Shown here piece by piece: positions 1-9,704 of a DNA stretch of 35,320 nucleotides. A program made the translations under genes and the position numbers. A model generated the notes under the pieces. The model had not been told where the DNA came from. It worked only from the letters and a program-made list of their open reading frames with translations, and ran no database searches. How positions within the stretch are numbered: the first letter of the stretch is position 1; every line of letters starts with the position of its first letter. The DNA lies in the NCBI GenBank assembly GCA_902521995.1, contig CABYTO010000016.1, positions 1 to 35,320 of the forward strand. The letters are read 5' to 3'. Source of the DNA: an uncultured Prochlorococcus sp. GTDB lineage: Bacteria; Cyanobacteriota; Cyanobacteriia; PCC-6307; Cyanobiaceae.

Positions 1-1761
1 AAAGCTGATAAGAAAGAGGAGTTAATAATCCAATCTGATAAACAGTCTGAAATAAATGATGTTATTTATGCAGAGGGTAATGTTTTTGTTGCTTATAAAG
101 GCAAACTGCTTAGAGCAGATAATTTAATTTACGATAAGTTAAATAAAAAAATTAGTGCTAAAGGAAATATATCTTTGGAATTAGGTGATCAATTCTTCAA
201 AGCTGAACAACTAGACTATAGTTTTATAAGTAAAAAAGGTTATCTTTTAGATGTAAAGGGTATTATTAATACCGATACATTAATGGATGATTTATCATCA
301 AATTTCAGTTCATCAGATTCTGAAAAGTTAGAAAGTTTAATTGAATTAAAAAAAAAGGAAGTTTTACATACTCCTAGTAAGATTGAAAGTTGGTTATTTT
401 TTACGGATAAAATATCAATAGATGGCCAAAAATGGGAAAGTAAGAAAGCTGTACTTAGCAATGATTTACTTGAATCGAAACAGGTTAAAATAGCCATCAA
501 TTCATTAAAAGTTATTTCTGAAGAAGATAAATTACGATTTAAGTCATCAATAAACAATTTAATAATTGAAGAAAAAGTTTCAATTCCATTTTGGGTTGGA
601 GACAGAACTTTAACAAAGTCAAAGTCTGGAGAATTCTTAGCCTTTGAAAATAGGTGGAATTTAGGATATGAAAAATTAGACAAGGATGGGTACTATATTG
701 GTAGGAAATTTAACTCTATAGATATTGCTGATGATTTTGTTCTGGATTTAGAGACGCAATTCCTAATTCAGAGGTCATTACAGGGGTATACAAAAAGTTT
801 TGTAAAGAAGGACGAATCAATCACTTCAGATAGGGTGAAGAGAAATTCAAGTTTTGAAGATAATTTTGCTTTAAAATCAAAGATGAAAGGGAAAATAAAA
901 AATTGGGATTTAGTAATAGACAAGAATTTAAATTCATTGGATGTGGATAAATTTTCGGATGCATTTAGATTCAAGACTGAATTGAGTAAAGAAATAGAGT
1001 TATTAGATTCAAAATGGGAAAAAAGTTTTTATGGAATTTATAGAGAGAGGTTCTGGAATGGTTCATTGGGTGAAGCAGAAATTTATTCAGGTTATGGCTC
1101 AAAATTAAAAAAAGAAAATTCTTGGATTGTTGATGGCATTAAAAAGTCAGAATCTTTATCTTTAGGTTTGGCCAAGATAACAGCAGAAGCTTTGAATACT
1201 AAAAAATTAGTAACTAATCTAAAAGGTAATTTGTTTTATTCTCTTGATCAGAAATTTCCAATTAGTACTGTAGTTCCTAAAAAGAAATCTGTTGATATTT
1301 CATACAATTATATTCCTGAACCAATAACCAAAGGACTAAGTCTCAACACAAGATTAGAATTATCATATGCTTTCTATGAAAATGGTGATCATCAAGAATA
1401 TTTAGGTTTAGGTGCTGGTCCTGAATATATACTTGGGAATTTTAAAAATAAAACTTTTGACTATACTCGTTTTAGTCTTTTTCCTTTTTATAAATTTAAT
1501 AGTGGAGAAAGTGTTTTTAAATTTGACCAGAATTATGAGAAATTCACTTTAAATATTGCTTTTGATCAGCAATTATATGGGCCAGTTTTACTTAAAACTA
1601 TTGGGACATTAAATTTGTCAAGTGATTCAGAAAATTATGGTGAATTTATAAATTCTAAGATCTCATTAAATTGGAAAAAAAGATCCTATGAATTTGGTAT
1701 TTTTTATCAACCTCATAATCAAGCAGGAGGAATTTCTTATAGTTTCTTTGGATTTAAATAG
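1..1761 (+). CDS. LptD/OstA-like outer-membrane protein, DUF3769 family (5' end missing)
   Basis: The reading frame is open from the first base of the window and ends at TAA 1759-1761, so this is the C-terminal part (about 586 codons) of a longer gene. The visible N-terminal part (roughly residues 10-85) has OstA/LptA-like repeats: short beta-strand units such as EGNVFVAYKGKLLRADNLIY and then AKGNISLEL. The remainder alternates charged and aromatic residues and ends in amphipathic strands finishing [11 protein letters not shown], as expected for an outer-membrane beta-barrel. I assign it to the cyanobacterial DUF3769 group, thought to be the LptD counterpart that inserts lipopolysaccharide or similar lipids. 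The family call is from memory of its features; transport function is inference. Its stop codon overlaps the 3' end of leuD on the other strand by 8 bases. Confidence 0.72.
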   Translation, partial: KADKKEELIIQSDKQSEINDVIYAEGNVFVAYKGKLLRADNLIYDKLNKKISAKGNISLELGDQFFKAEQLDYSFISKKGYLLDVKGIINTDTLMDDLSSNFSSSDSEKLESLIELKKKEVLHTPSKIESWLFFTDKISIDGQKWESKKAVLSNDLLESKQVKIAINSLKVISEEDKLRFKSSINNLIIEEKVSIPFWVGDRTLTKSKSGEFLAFENRWNLGYEKLDKDGYYIGRKFNSIDIADDFVLDLETQFLIQRSLQGYTKSFVKKDESITSDRVKRNSSFEDNFALKSKMKGKIKNWDLVIDKNLNSLDVDKFSDAFRFKTELSKEIELLDSKWEKSFYGIYRERFWNGSLGEAEIYSGYGSKLKKENSWIVDGIKKSESLSLGLAKITAEALNTKKLVTNLKGNLFYSLDQKFPISTVVPKKKSVDISYNYIPEPITKGLSLNTRLELSYAFYENGDHQEYLGLGAGPEYILGNFKNKTFDYTRFSLFPFYKFNSGESVFKFDQNYEKFTLNIAFDQQLYGPVLLKTIGTLNLSSDSENYGEFINSKISLNWKKRSYEFGIFYQPHNQAGGISYSFFGFK

Positions 1762-2380
1762 CTAAATCAGTATTGAATTTTATATAAGGTAATTGGTTAA
1801 ATTTATTTTCAATTAAATTTTCATTTTCCATTAGTGTTGAAGTAGCATCCCACTCTCCTGATAAAAACATTTTTCTTGTGGTTTCTTTAATCTCAATATT
1901 TAAAGTTAAATCTTTTGATTTTGCTAACGAATTTTCAAGATCAATTTCTAAGAATAAAAATTGATTATCACAATAGTTTTGTATTTCTTCTATGGATTTT
2001 TTAGGTAGCGTAAAACATGGGATTCCAATTGCAATACAGTTACTATAAAAAATGTCAGCGAAACTCTCTCCTATAATTGCTTTTATGCCCCATCTCATAA
2101 GCGCTTGGGGAGCATGTTCTCTGCTGGAACCACATCCAAAATTGCTATTAACAATTAGTATTATGGCATTTTTGTTTTTCTCTAGATCAAAAGGATGGCT
2201 ACCCTTTAAAGTTTTTCTATCGTCCTCAAAAACAGATTCACCCAATGAATCAAAACTAACACACTTCAAGAAACGTGCTGGAATTATTCGATCTGTATCA
2301 ATGTCGTCACCAATCAAGGAGATACATTGCCCGTCTATTCGTGAAATTTTTCCAATTGGTGGGGAGAACTTGGATTTCAT
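1754..2380 (-). CDS. leuD: 3-isopropylmalate dehydratase small subunit
   Basis: This is the 208-residue swivel subunit of isopropylmalate isomerase. With LeuC it converts 2-isopropylmalate to 3-isopropylmalate in leucine synthesis, in the cytoplasm. The diagnostic stretches are [15 protein letters not shown] near residues 24-38 and [17 protein letters not shown] near residues 78-94, both typical of the aconitase-family small subunit. ATG 2378-2380 overlaps the leuC stop by four bases (ATGA), implying translational coupling. It is the last gene of the minus-strand run glyA-cinA-leuC-leuD. Length is normal for the family. Confidence 0.95.
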   Translation of the reverse strand: MKSKFSPPIGKISRIDGQCISLIGDDIDTDRIIPARFLKCVSFDSLGESVFEDDRKTLKGSHPFDLEKNKNAIILIVNSNFGCGSSREHAPQALMRWGIKAIIGESFADIFYSNCIAIGIPCFTLPKKSIEEIQNYCDNQFLFLEIDLENSLAKSKDLTLNIEIKETTRKMFLSGEWDATSTLMENENLIENKFNQLPYIKFNTDLAI

Positions 2381-3786
2381 AAGTTTATAAATTCTCGAAC
2401 GTCACTGACTTTGCCATTAATTGCAGCAGCAGCAACCATTGCTGGACTCATTAGTAGTGTTCTTCCGCTAGGAGATCCCTGCCTACCCTTGAAATTTCTA
2501 TTACTAGAACTAGCACTAACTTGATTACCTATTAGCTTGTCTGAATTCATTGCTAAACACATTGAGCAGCCTGGATCTCTCCATTGAAATCCAGAATCCT
2601 TAAATATCTTATCAAGACCTTCTTGTTTTGCTTCATTAGCTACTTTTTCTGAACCAGGCACTACAAATGCTTTTACATTCTTAGATACTTTTTTCCCTTT
2701 TAATACTTTAGCTGCAATTCTCAAGTCACTGATTCGTCCATTTGTGCAACTGCCTATGAAACAAACTTCTACTGGAATATCTTTTATTGATTGTCCCGGA
2801 TTGAAACTCATATATTCATAAGCCTCTTCAGCAACTAATTTGTCATTTGGTGACAAGTCATCTAAAAGAGGGATTTGTTGACTAATGCCTATACTTTGGC
2901 CAGGTGTAATCCCCCATGTAACGGTTGGTTCTATTTTAGAAGCATCTATTTTAATTACATCATCATAAATTGAATCATCATCGCTTTTTAATGATTTCCA
3001 CCATGTGAGCGCTTTCCCCCAATGCTCATTTTTTGGTGCGCACAATTTATTTTTTATGTAATTAAAAGTCTTATCATCAGGGTTTATGTAGCCGCATCTT
3101 GCTCCGCCTTCAATAGACATATTGCATATAGTCATTCTTTCTTCCATTGATAATGCGTCGATCGCAGGCCCTGCGAACTCATACGCAAAACCTACGCCAG
3201 CCTTTACACCTAGTTTATTAATAATATGAAGTACTAAATCCTTAGCATAAACCCCATTAGATAATTTATTTTCACACCAAATTTGCCTTACTTTTAATTT
3301 GTTCATAGCGATGGTTTGGCTAGCAAGAACATCTCTTACTTGGCTTGTGCCTATCCCAAAAGCAATTGACCCAAAAGCTCCATGAGTTGAAGTATGAGAA
3401 TCTCCGCAAGCGATTGTCATTCCTGGCTGAGTCAGTCCTAATTCTGGGGCTACTACATGAACTATTCCTTGATTTCCACTACCAATATTAAAAAATCTTA
3501 TTTTATGTTCTAAGCAATTCTTCTCAAGTGTTGCAATCATTTGCTCTGCAAGGTTATCTTTGAAAGGTCTGCTCTGATTATCTGTTGGCACAATATGATC
3601 AACAGTAGCAACAGTTCTATCGGGGAATTTTACTTTTAAGTTTTTGTCCTTTAAAGCGCCAAATGCTTGCGGACTTGTTACTTCATGGATGAGATGAAGA
3701 CCAATAAAAATTTGATCAGATCCTCCAGGAAGACTTGAAACTTTATGTAAATCCCAAACTTTATCAAATAAGGTATCTTGACTCAA
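2377..3786 (-). CDS. leuC: 3-isopropylmalate dehydratase large subunit
   Basis: This is the 469-residue large subunit carrying the [4Fe-4S] cluster of isopropylmalate isomerase. Cluster ligands are visible as Cys347 ([12 protein letters not shown]) and Cys407/Cys410 (DPGCSMC). The aconitase-family signature [14 protein letters not shown] lies near residues 126-139. The start codon is TTG (3784-3786), giving [12 protein letters not shown], the expected beginning for bacterial LeuC; no in-frame ATG or GTG upstream is a better choice and I see no Shine-Dalgarno. It lies 13 bases downstream of the cinA stop and overlaps leuD by four bases, so all are probably on one transcript. Confidence 0.95.
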   Translation of the reverse strand: MSQDTLFDKVWDLHKVSSLPGGSDQIFIGLHLIHEVTSPQAFGALKDKNLKVKFPDRTVATVDHIVPTDNQSRPFKDNLAEQMIATLEKNCLEHKIRFFNIGSGNQGIVHVVAPELGLTQPGMTIACGDSHTSTHGAFGSIAFGIGTSQVRDVLASQTIAMNKLKVRQIWCENKLSNGVYAKDLVLHIINKLGVKAGVGFAYEFAGPAIDALSMEERMTICNMSIEGGARCGYINPDDKTFNYIKNKLCAPKNEHWGKALTWWKSLKSDDDSIYDDVIKIDASKIEPTVTWGITPGQSIGISQQIPLLDDLSPNDKLVAEEAYEYMSFNPGQSIKDIPVEVCFIGSCTNGRISDLRIAAKVLKGKKVSKNVKAFVVPGSEKVANEAKQEGLDKIFKDSGFQWRDPGCSMCLAMNSDKLIGNQVSASSSNRNFKGRQGSPSGRTLLMSPAMVAAAAINGKVSDVREFINL

Positions 3787-3799
3787 TTTGTAAAAATAG

Positions 3800-5074
3800 T
3801 TAGTAACTCTTCGATAATAAGATTAATCTGAGGCTGTTCAAACATACATTTACACTTAGTGTTTGAATTTCTATTCTATTTCTGGTTGAGTTAAATAGTT
3901 TTTTTATGTTAGTTATGTGATTATTCGGTCCTGCAATTGAAATATAGACAAGTCCAACAGGTTTGTTTTGACAGCCTCCGTTAGGACCAGCTATTCCACT
4001 AATTGCTATTGCCCAGTCTGCTCCTAGTTTTTCTTTAATATTAATTGCCATGGCTTTACAAACTTCTTTAGAAACAGCTCCATATTTTATAAGTTTTTCT
4101 TCTGAAATATTTAATAATGAATTTTTTAGCTCATTACTATATGAAACAATGCTACCTTGAAAAACTTGAGATGAACCTGATATTGATGTTAGAGATGAAG
4201 ATAGAAGACCTCCTGTACAAGATTCAGCAAAAACAATAGTTTGGTTTCTTTTAGTTAACTCTTTTATTAAAACGCTTGGCAAAGTATCATTATCTTCTCC
4301 AAAAATAAAATTTGAAAAATCTTTTTTTAATTTTTCTTTTACAGGCTTAATTATATTTTTTGCTTCTATGTCATTCTTTGCTCGCGCGGTGATTCTAATT
4401 TTAACCTCTCCTAAGTTTGCATATGGAGCAACCGTTGGGTTTTTAAGGTTTAATAGATCATTAATTTTTTCTGCAACGCTAGATTCTCCAATTCCTGCAA
4501 ATTTAAGAGTACTTGAAAAAAAGGAATAACTATCTGAGAATTTGGTTTTAATGAAATCATACGCAGTCTCTTCCCACATAGTTTTCATTTCACTAGGTAC
4601 TCCGGGGAAAGTAAGAATAGTAAAGCCTTTTATTGGTTCCCATATCATTCCTGGGGCAGTGCCCCTAGGGTTATTAATTATTTGAGCATTTTTTGGGAAG
4701 AAACATTGTTTCCTTAAGCTCGAGGAATCGTCTTTGAGCTTTGCGTTTGGAAGTTTTTGTTTAATTTCATCCCATAAATGCGGTCTTTCAAAAAGAGATA
4801 CATCAAAAGATTTGGCTATTGCTTCAGTAGTTAAGTCATCTGGGGTGGGTCCCAATCCACCAGTTGTAATTAGAAGATTACTTCTTTTCGATATTTCCTG
4901 AATTACTTTTATAATTCGATCACAATTATCACCTACAGTTGATTGTCTAAAGTGATTTAAGCCTAATAGTGACAACTGTTCTGAAATCCATTGAGCATTT
5001 GTGTTTATAATATTTCCTAAAAGTAGCTCTGTTCCAATAGAAAGAATTTCAACTCCCTTGGAATTAGGACTCAT
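3800..5074 (-). CDS. cinA: CinA-like protein (MoaB-type domain plus NMN-deamidase domain)
   Basis: The 424-residue protein has the two-part CinA layout. An N-terminal molybdopterin-binding-like domain (about 1-170) carries [11 protein letters not shown] and [15 protein letters not shown]-terminal CinA/PncC domain (about 260-420) carries [12 protein letters not shown] and the later IAGPNGG. The C-terminal domain in relatives deamidates nicotinamide mononucleotide and the N-terminal domain hydrolyses ADP-ribose, so a pyridine-nucleotide salvage role is the best inference. The name comes from a competence locus in other bacteria; nothing here indicates competence. The ATG overlaps the glyA stop by four bases. 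Confidence 0.92.
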   Translation of the reverse strand: MSPNSKGVEILSIGTELLLGNIINTNAQWISEQLSLLGLNHFRQSTVGDNCDRIIKVIQEISKRSNLLITTGGLGPTPDDLTTEAIAKSFDVSLFERPHLWDEIKQKLPNAKLKDDSSSLRKQCFFPKNAQIINNPRGTAPGMIWEPIKGFTILTFPGVPSEMKTMWEETAYDFIKTKFSDSYSFFSSTLKFAGIGESSVAEKINDLLNLKNPTVAPYANLGEVKIRITARAKNDIEAKNIIKPVKEKLKKDFSNFIFGEDNDTLPSVLIKELTKRNQTIVFAESCTGGLLSSSLTSISGSSQVFQGSIVSYSNELKNSLLNISEEKLIKYGAVSKEVCKAMAINIKEKLGADWAIAISGIAGPNGGCQNKPVGLVYISIAGPNNHITNIKKLFNSTRNRIEIQTLSVNVCLNSLRLILLSKSY

Positions 5075-6342
5075 TTAATTGATGCTTCAAGTTTGCCTTC
5101 ATAAAGAGGAAAACGACTACATAAGGTTAATACTCTTTCTTTACATTGACTTTCAATAAGAGAATCGTTTGGGTTAAGTAATCTATCAGCAATAATTTCT
5201 CCAACTTCAGCAAAAGCATTCTCATTAAAGCCTCTAGTAGTTAGAGCAGCAGTTCCCAACCTTAATCCGCTGGTTACAAAAGGTGATTCTGGGTCAAATG
5301 GAACAGTATTTTTATTTGCAGTGATATTCACTTCACTTACGAGCAAATCAGCAATTTTACCAGTCATATTGATACTTCTTAAATCAAGTAGAACAATATG
5401 GTTATCAGTGCCTCCACTAACTATATTAATACCTCTATTTATTAAAGTTGAAGCTAGAACTTTGGCATTTTTTATTACTTGTTGGGAATAATTAACAAAA
5501 TCTGGCTGTAAGGCTTCTCCAAATGCAACTGCTTTAGCTGCAATAATGTGTTCTAAGGGCCCCCCCTGAGTCCCTGGGAAAACAGATTTATCGAATTTCT
5601 TTCCAAATTCTGCATCTTTACACAAGATAAGTCCTCCTCTAGGCCCTCTTAATGTTTTATGAGTAGTTGTAGTTACTACATCACAATAAGGAATTGGATT
5701 TGGATGAAGTTTACTTGCTACAAGACCTGCGATATGTGCAATATCAGCCATTAAGAATGCACCAACTTCATCTGCAATTTTTCTAAATGATTCAAAATCG
5801 ATTGTTCTTGGATAAGCTGAATATCCACATATGATCAATTTTGGTTTTGTTTCAAGTGCTATCTCTCTTATTTCATCAAAATTTAATGCACTAGTTTCTT
5901 TGTTAACACCATAGTGAACTGCATTAAACCATTTACCACTCATATTTACTGGAGATCCATGAGTTAGGTGTCCACCATGAGATAAATCCATCCCAAGTAT
6001 TGTGTCGCCAGGTTTAAGTAAACTTAGGAAAACAGCAGCATTTGCCTGTGCTCCACTATGAGGTTGCACATTAGCCCAATTTGCATTAAATAATTTTTTC
6101 GCTCTTTGAATAGCTAATTCTTCAATTTCATCAACAAATTCACATCCCCCGTAATATCTTTTTTGAGGTAATCCCTCTGCGTATTTATTTGTAAGGACTG
6201 ATCCTTGAGCCTGCATGACGGCAATTGATGCGAAATTTTCGCTTGCGATTAACTCAAGATGAGTTTCTTGTCTATTTTTTTCAGAGTTAATAAAATTGGA
6301 TATTACTGGATCACTTTCTTTAAGATTTTGGAGGATATTCAT
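5071..6342 (-). CDS. glyA: serine hydroxymethyltransferase
   Basis: This 423-residue PLP enzyme interconverts serine and glycine and supplies methylene-tetrahydrofolate. The PLP-binding lysine is Lys229 in [16 protein letters not shown]. Other family stretches are LIASENFAS (31-39), [16 protein letters not shown] and [11 protein letters not shown]. Length and start (ATG 6340-6342, [11 protein letters not shown]) are normal. It heads the glyA-cinA-leuC-leuD run. A -10-like TATTAT (minus strand, 6364-6369) lies in the 77-base gap behind tRNA-Arg, so glyA may have its own promoter or be read through from the tRNA. Confidence 0.97.
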   Translation of the reverse strand: MNILQNLKESDPVISNFINSEKNRQETHLELIASENFASIAVMQAQGSVLTNKYAEGLPQKRYYGGCEFVDEIEELAIQRAKKLFNANWANVQPHSGAQANAAVFLSLLKPGDTILGMDLSHGGHLTHGSPVNMSGKWFNAVHYGVNKETSALNFDEIREIALETKPKLIICGYSAYPRTIDFESFRKIADEVGAFLMADIAHIAGLVASKLHPNPIPYCDVVTTTTHKTLRGPRGGLILCKDAEFGKKFDKSVFPGTQGGPLEHIIAAKAVAFGEALQPDFVNYSQQVIKNAKVLASTLINRGINIVSGGTDNHIVLLDLRSINMTGKIADLLVSEVNITANKNTVPFDPESPFVTSGLRLGTAALTTRGFNENAFAEVGEIIADRLLNPNDSLIESQCKERVLTLCSRFPLYEGKLEASIK

Positions 6343-6419
6343 TGAATTTGATAAGTAATACCTATAATATATACGATATTTTTTAGAAAAATATAAAAAG
6401 AATATTTTAGAATTTTAAA

Positions 6420-6493
6420 CGCGCCTGGAGAGATTCGAACTCCCGACACCCTGATCCGTAGTCAGGTGCTCTAATCCACTGAGCTACAGGCGC
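6420..6493 (-). tRNA. tRNA-Arg (anticodon ACG)
   Basis: The reverse complement folds into a full cloverleaf. The acceptor stem is GCGCCTG/CAGGCGC, the D-stem GCTC/GAGC and the anticodon stem CCTGA/TCAGG with loop CTACGGA (anticodon ACG, A34 expected to become inosine). The T-arm is GGGAG-TTCGAAT-CTCTC. The variable loop has five bases and the discriminator is G. CCA is not encoded. The gene sits 77 bases upstream of glyA on the same strand. Confidence 0.97.
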
Positions 6494-6503
6494 ATAATTA
6501 TGT

Positions 6504-6533
6504 AATATCTCTGTTTCAGGGTCTCTTAGTCAA
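6504..6533 (-). promoter_or_regulatory. possible sigma70-type promoter of tRNA-Arg
   Basis: On the minus strand a TTGACT (6528-6533) is followed after 18 bases by GATATT (6504-6509), placing a start site a few bases before the tRNA 5' end at 6493. The -35 is good and the -10 only moderate. Pattern match only. Confidence 0.4.
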
Positions 6534-6579
6534 CTAGATTTCAGGTAAAATATCTATTATTAACAATCTAACTATTAAT

Positions 6580-6831
6580 ATGCCTATAAAGTGGTACGGA
6601 AATGGTGATTTAGAAGATCCCATCTATAAACATTTTTCTCGAATAGTAAATTTTGTTATTCACTGCATGATATTTACTGCGATAGTAAGTGGCACTTGGC
6701 TTTTAAAAGAAATTAAATATGAAATTGCTTTTTTTAATAATTTTGCAATTTTCTGGTCAATTCTTTTAGCCTCCCATTTACTATTTGTAATTATGAAAAA
6801 ACCTAAAGATACTTCAAAACAATCAACTTAA
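6580..6831 (+). CDS. small conserved membrane protein, two transmembrane segments
   Basis: This 83-residue protein has a short polar N-terminus (MPIKWYGNGDLEDP) and two hydrophobic helices at about 24-43 (VNFVIHCMIFTAIVSGTWLL) and 53-72 (FNNFAIFWSILLASHLLFVI), ending in a lysine-rich tail. I do not recognise a named family; the pattern resembles small cyanobacterial inner- or thylakoid-membrane proteins. A TATTAT (6555-6560) is placed like a -10 box. The next gene starts 14 bases after its stop, so the two are probably cotranscribed. The frame ends just before another start and is well placed, which supports a real gene; function unknown. Confidence 0.7.
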   Translation: MPIKWYGNGDLEDPIYKHFSRIVNFVIHCMIFTAIVSGTWLLKEIKYEIAFFNNFAIFWSILLASHLLFVIMKKPKDTSKQST

Positions 6832-6845
6832 TTAATTTTTAATTT

Positions 6846-7136
6846 ATGGACTCTCAGATACGAATAAGTGATCTAGAAAATATTATTTCAGAAAAGGTTT
6901 TTATAAAAATAGAAAAGTGGAATTTATATCTTGGAGATGCTGGCCTAGCAAGAAATCTTGCTATTGAATGTATCAGCAATAAAGATCAAGGCCCATTGGA
7001 GGCTGCGAAAATAAGTTTGAAAGCTATAAATGTAAAAGTGGGGGATGGTGTTAAAAGTATTCCACTGATCAATCTAATAACTAACTCACAAATTCTTGAA
7101 TTAGAGGAGATTTTGGAAAGTTTTTTTGAAAACTAA
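6846..7136 (+). CDS. DUF3181 family protein
   Basis: This is a 96-residue soluble protein. The core KIEKWNLYLGDAGLARNLA (about 22-40), followed by a segment around ISLKAINVKVGDGVKSIPL and a C-terminal ILELEEILESFF, matches the pattern I associate with cyanobacterial DUF3181 proteins. No catalytic residues are evident and the function is not known. It follows the 83-residue membrane protein by 14 bases and ends one base before the murJ stop on the opposite strand. Confidence 0.78.
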   Translation: MDSQIRISDLENIISEKVFIKIEKWNLYLGDAGLARNLAIECISNKDQGPLEAAKISLKAINVKVGDGVKSIPLINLITNSQILELEEILESFFEN

Positions 7137-7137
7137 A

Positions 7138-8754
7138 TCATTTTTTATAAACTTTAAATCTATTTACTTTTAAACATTTTGTAAGAAAAAAATAGATTAC
7201 AAGAAAAGTTAGAGATCCAATTATTAATAATAAAAATTCTCCGAGATTTGAATTTAAGTTATTTGTAGTTTTAAGAATAGTAAAACAAATTGTGCTATCT
7301 ATAAATGCTGCTAATGACATGAGGATAATTTTTCTCAATAAATCCAACTTTGGTAAGTGGATATTTTCATTTTTCAGATTAAAAGAAAGCAAAAGACAAA
7401 CTATAAAGTTGACTATTACTGAAGATAAAATTATTCCTACAACTCCAAAATTATATGGAGAAAGATTCCCAAAATTATTAATTGGGGCACCAATTAAAAA
7501 CCAATCAAAAAAAATATTTAATATTATCCCTGCCAATGATGACTTGAAAGGGAAGTTTGTTTTTTCAATTGAATAGTAAGCTCTTACTAATAAATCTCTA
7601 TAAAGATAAAAAGGTATCCCAACTGCATAAGCAATTAATATATTCTTAACTTTTAAAGCCGCTGAAAAATCAAAAGATCCTCTCTGAAAAACTAACTCTA
7701 CTATTTGATTATTGAATGTTATGAAAAATCCGGTTAAAAAAATAGTGGTCAAGAAACAGTAATCTATTCCAGAGATCAATTTTTTTTGGAGGCCTATATA
7801 GTCTTTATTACTTTTCAATTTAGATAATTTTGGAAGTAATGGCAAAATCAAAGAGTTAGATAATATGCCTAATGGGGCTTGTATCAAAAAGTTTCCGTAA
7901 GCTAGTCCCGATGCTGCTCCTTGAAAACTTGAAGCGAAAAACATATCGATAAAAACATTAATTTGACTTAGACCTGATGAGATAGATGCTGGAATAATTA
8001 GTTTGAAAATCCTCCTCTCTTCATTATTAAATAGTTGAAAGTTTGACTTTAATCTCAAAAGACCGATATTATTTATTTCTGAAATTTGAACAACAAACTG
8101 AATTAAAGTTCCGGTTAAAGTTGCAAAAGCTAGTAATCCCGTATAAGTAAAGAAATGAGAATATGCATTTTCTAGGTTAAAAATCCAACTTAATAAAATA
8201 AAAAAAATAGTAGTTAGGCTTGTTATCGCTGGACTTATACTTGATAAAAAGAATTTTTTTTGCGAATTTAAGGCGCCAAAGCTTAAACCTATAAATCCTG
8301 ACAAAGGGATACAAGGCGTAAGTATTTTTAATTGGTAAGTGGCAATTGATTTAGCTTCGTAACTTAAATTAGGGGCTAATAATTCAATTAATATTCTGGA
8401 ATTAAAGTATACCAATATAGCTAAACCAATTAATAATATTGAAAGTTTTATGCTTACTTGAGTTAGAACAATCCCTCCATTTTTTTTGTTAAGGGGAGTT
8501 AAAACTGCAACGACGGCGTTATGTAAGGGACCATTAATCCCTCCAATAATTATTATCAAAAAACCTGGAATTATATAGGCATAATTAAATGCGTCGTATG
8601 TTACCCCAAGTCCAAAAGCAGCAGCTATAAATATTTGTCTTATACATCCAGCTAATTTACTAAGACTAGTACCAAATGAAATTGAAAAAACATTATTTTT
8701 TAAAAATGAATGCATTTGGATTTGTCTAAATTTTTCAAGAAGTTTAAGTTTCAA
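7138..8754 (-). CDS. murJ: MurJ/MviN-type lipid II flippase
   Basis: The protein is 538 residues with about 14 hydrophobic segments. Its N-terminus (FSISFGTSLSKLAGCIRQIF, then AAAFGLGVTYDAFNYAY) is the MurJ signature region of the MOP flippase superfamily. It moves lipid-linked peptidoglycan precursor across the cytoplasmic membrane. The listed start is TTG (8752-8754); ATG at 8713-8715 (giving MHSFLKNNVF) begins closer to the first conserved segment and is a reasonable alternative. The gene diverges from sfsA with only 31 bases (or about 70 if the ATG is used) for two promoters. Confidence 0.93.
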   Translation of the reverse strand: MKLKLLEKFRQIQMHSFLKNNVFSISFGTSLSKLAGCIRQIFIAAAFGLGVTYDAFNYAYIIPGFLIIIIGGINGPLHNAVVAVLTPLNKKNGGIVLTQVSIKLSILLIGLAILVYFNSRILIELLAPNLSYEAKSIATYQLKILTPCIPLSGFIGLSFGALNSQKKFFLSSISPAITSLTTIFFILLSWIFNLENAYSHFFTYTGLLAFATLTGTLIQFVVQISEINNIGLLRLKSNFQLFNNEERRIFKLIIPASISSGLSQINVFIDMFFASSFQGAASGLAYGNFLIQAPLGILSNSLILPLLPKLSKLKSNKDYIGLQKKLISGIDYCFLTTIFLTGFFITFNNQIVELVFQRGSFDFSAALKVKNILIAYAVGIPFYLYRDLLVRAYYSIEKTNFPFKSSLAGIILNIFFDWFLIGAPINNFGNLSPYNFGVVGIILSSVIVNFIVCLLLSFNLKNENIHLPKLDLLRKIILMSLAAFIDSTICFTILKTTNNLNSNLGEFLLLIIGSLTFLVIYFFLTKCLKVNRFKVYKK

Positions 8755-8785
8755 TTATATTTGATTTTTAGCTAACGACATATTT

Positions 8786-9526
8786 ATGAATGATCGGATA
8801 ATTGAATTTGATCCATTAATTGAAGGGGTTTTAATTAAGAGGTATAAGAGGTTTCTTGCAGATATAAAATTAGAGAGCGGAGAGGTAGTAACCGCTCATT
8901 GTGCCAACACGGGCCCAATGAAGGGACTTTTGAGTGAGGGAGCAAAGGTAAGAATAAGTGTTTCTCCTTCTCCAAAAAGAAAATTACCTTTTACTTGGGA
9001 ACAGATTTGTGTTTTAGATGCAAAAAATGAGGAGGTTTGGGTTGGTATTAATACTTTATTTGCAAATAAGTTAATCAAAAAGGTTATTGAGAAAAATTTG
9101 CTCGACGAAATAATAGGAGAAATAGAGACAATTAAATCTGAAGTTCCCTATGGAAAAGAAAAAAAAAGCAGAATTGACTTTTTTTTAACTCCAAAATCTT
9201 CAAATCCTGATAAACGTAACATTTACGTAGAGGTTAAAAATACGACTTGGATTAGAGAAAATGTTGCTCTATTCCCTGATACAGTAACGAAAAGAGGCCA
9301 AAAACACCTCCTAGAATTAAAGGAATTAATTCCTGAAAGTAAAAGTGTTTTAGTTCTTTGTATGACAAGAAAAGACGCTTGTTTTTTTGCCCCTGGAGAT
9401 GAGGCAGATCCCTTATACGGCAATCTTTTTAGAGAATCTTTAAGTGCAGGAATGATAACGATTCCTTGTTCTTTTGAATTTCATAATGACCATGTATCAT
9501 GGGAAGGAATTAAACCTTTGAAATAA
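8786..9526 (+). CDS. sfsA: SfsA-family DNA/RNA nuclease-fold protein
   Basis: The 246-residue protein is of normal SfsA length. An N-terminal OB-like part carries [13 protein letters not shown] (about 37-49). A PD-(D/E)XK-like part is seen as [10 protein letters not shown] and then YVEVKNTTW, with the acidic/E-x-K arrangement expected, followed by [12 protein letters not shown]. SfsA was named for stimulating sugar fermentation in E. coli; its cellular role is unsettled. ATG 8786 is the natural start, giving [20 protein letters not shown]. It is 178 bases upstream of the amt start, and amt has its own promoter. Confidence 0.93.
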   Translation: MNDRIIEFDPLIEGVLIKRYKRFLADIKLESGEVVTAHCANTGPMKGLLSEGAKVRISVSPSPKRKLPFTWEQICVLDAKNEEVWVGINTLFANKLIKKVIEKNLLDEIIGEIETIKSEVPYGKEKKSRIDFFLTPKSSNPDKRNIYVEVKNTTWIRENVALFPDTVTKRGQKHLLELKELIPESKSVLVLCMTRKDACFFAPGDEADPLYGNLFRESLSAGMITIPCSFEFHNDHVSWEGIKPLK

Positions 9527-9608
9527 ATAAAATCTTGATATTTTGAAACTTCTAAAAATAAATTTTTTAAACTAACAAATATTTTTTTAAGGTGCAACAA
9601 TAAAAATG

Positions 9609-9651
9609 GTATCAACAACTACTAGACACTGATAAGTTTTTTGAATAAATT
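9609..9651 (+). promoter_or_regulatory. NtcA-type promoter of amt
   Basis: A perfect GTA-N8-TAC palindrome (9609-9622) is followed 23 bases later by TAAATT (9646-9651), which fits TAN3T. This is the standard arrangement of NtcA-activated cyanobacterial promoters, where the NtcA box replaces the -35. The start site would fall near 9658, leaving a leader of about 47 bases. Regulation by nitrogen status (2-oxoglutarate) is expected for amt. Confidence 0.85.
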
Positions 9652-9664
9652 TAAATTTGAAAGG

Positions 9665-9685
9665 AAACAGTAAAACTGTTTTTTT
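9665..9685 (+). promoter_or_regulatory. hairpin with T-run in the amt leader (possible attenuator)
   Basis: AAACAG (9665-9670), a loop of TAAAA and CTGTTT (9676-9681) form a six-base-pair stem followed by more T to 9685. It has the outline of a small intrinsic terminator but only two G-C pairs. It lies inside the predicted leader, between the promoter and the amt start codon. Confidence 0.3.
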
Positions 9686-9704
9686 GCAGATCTAATTTTT
9701 TTTT

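Noticed and set aside
240..683. 147-codon minus-strand open frame
   Set aside because: It is antisense to the LptD-like gene and shows the low-complexity Ser/Phe composition typical of reading AT-rich DNA backwards.
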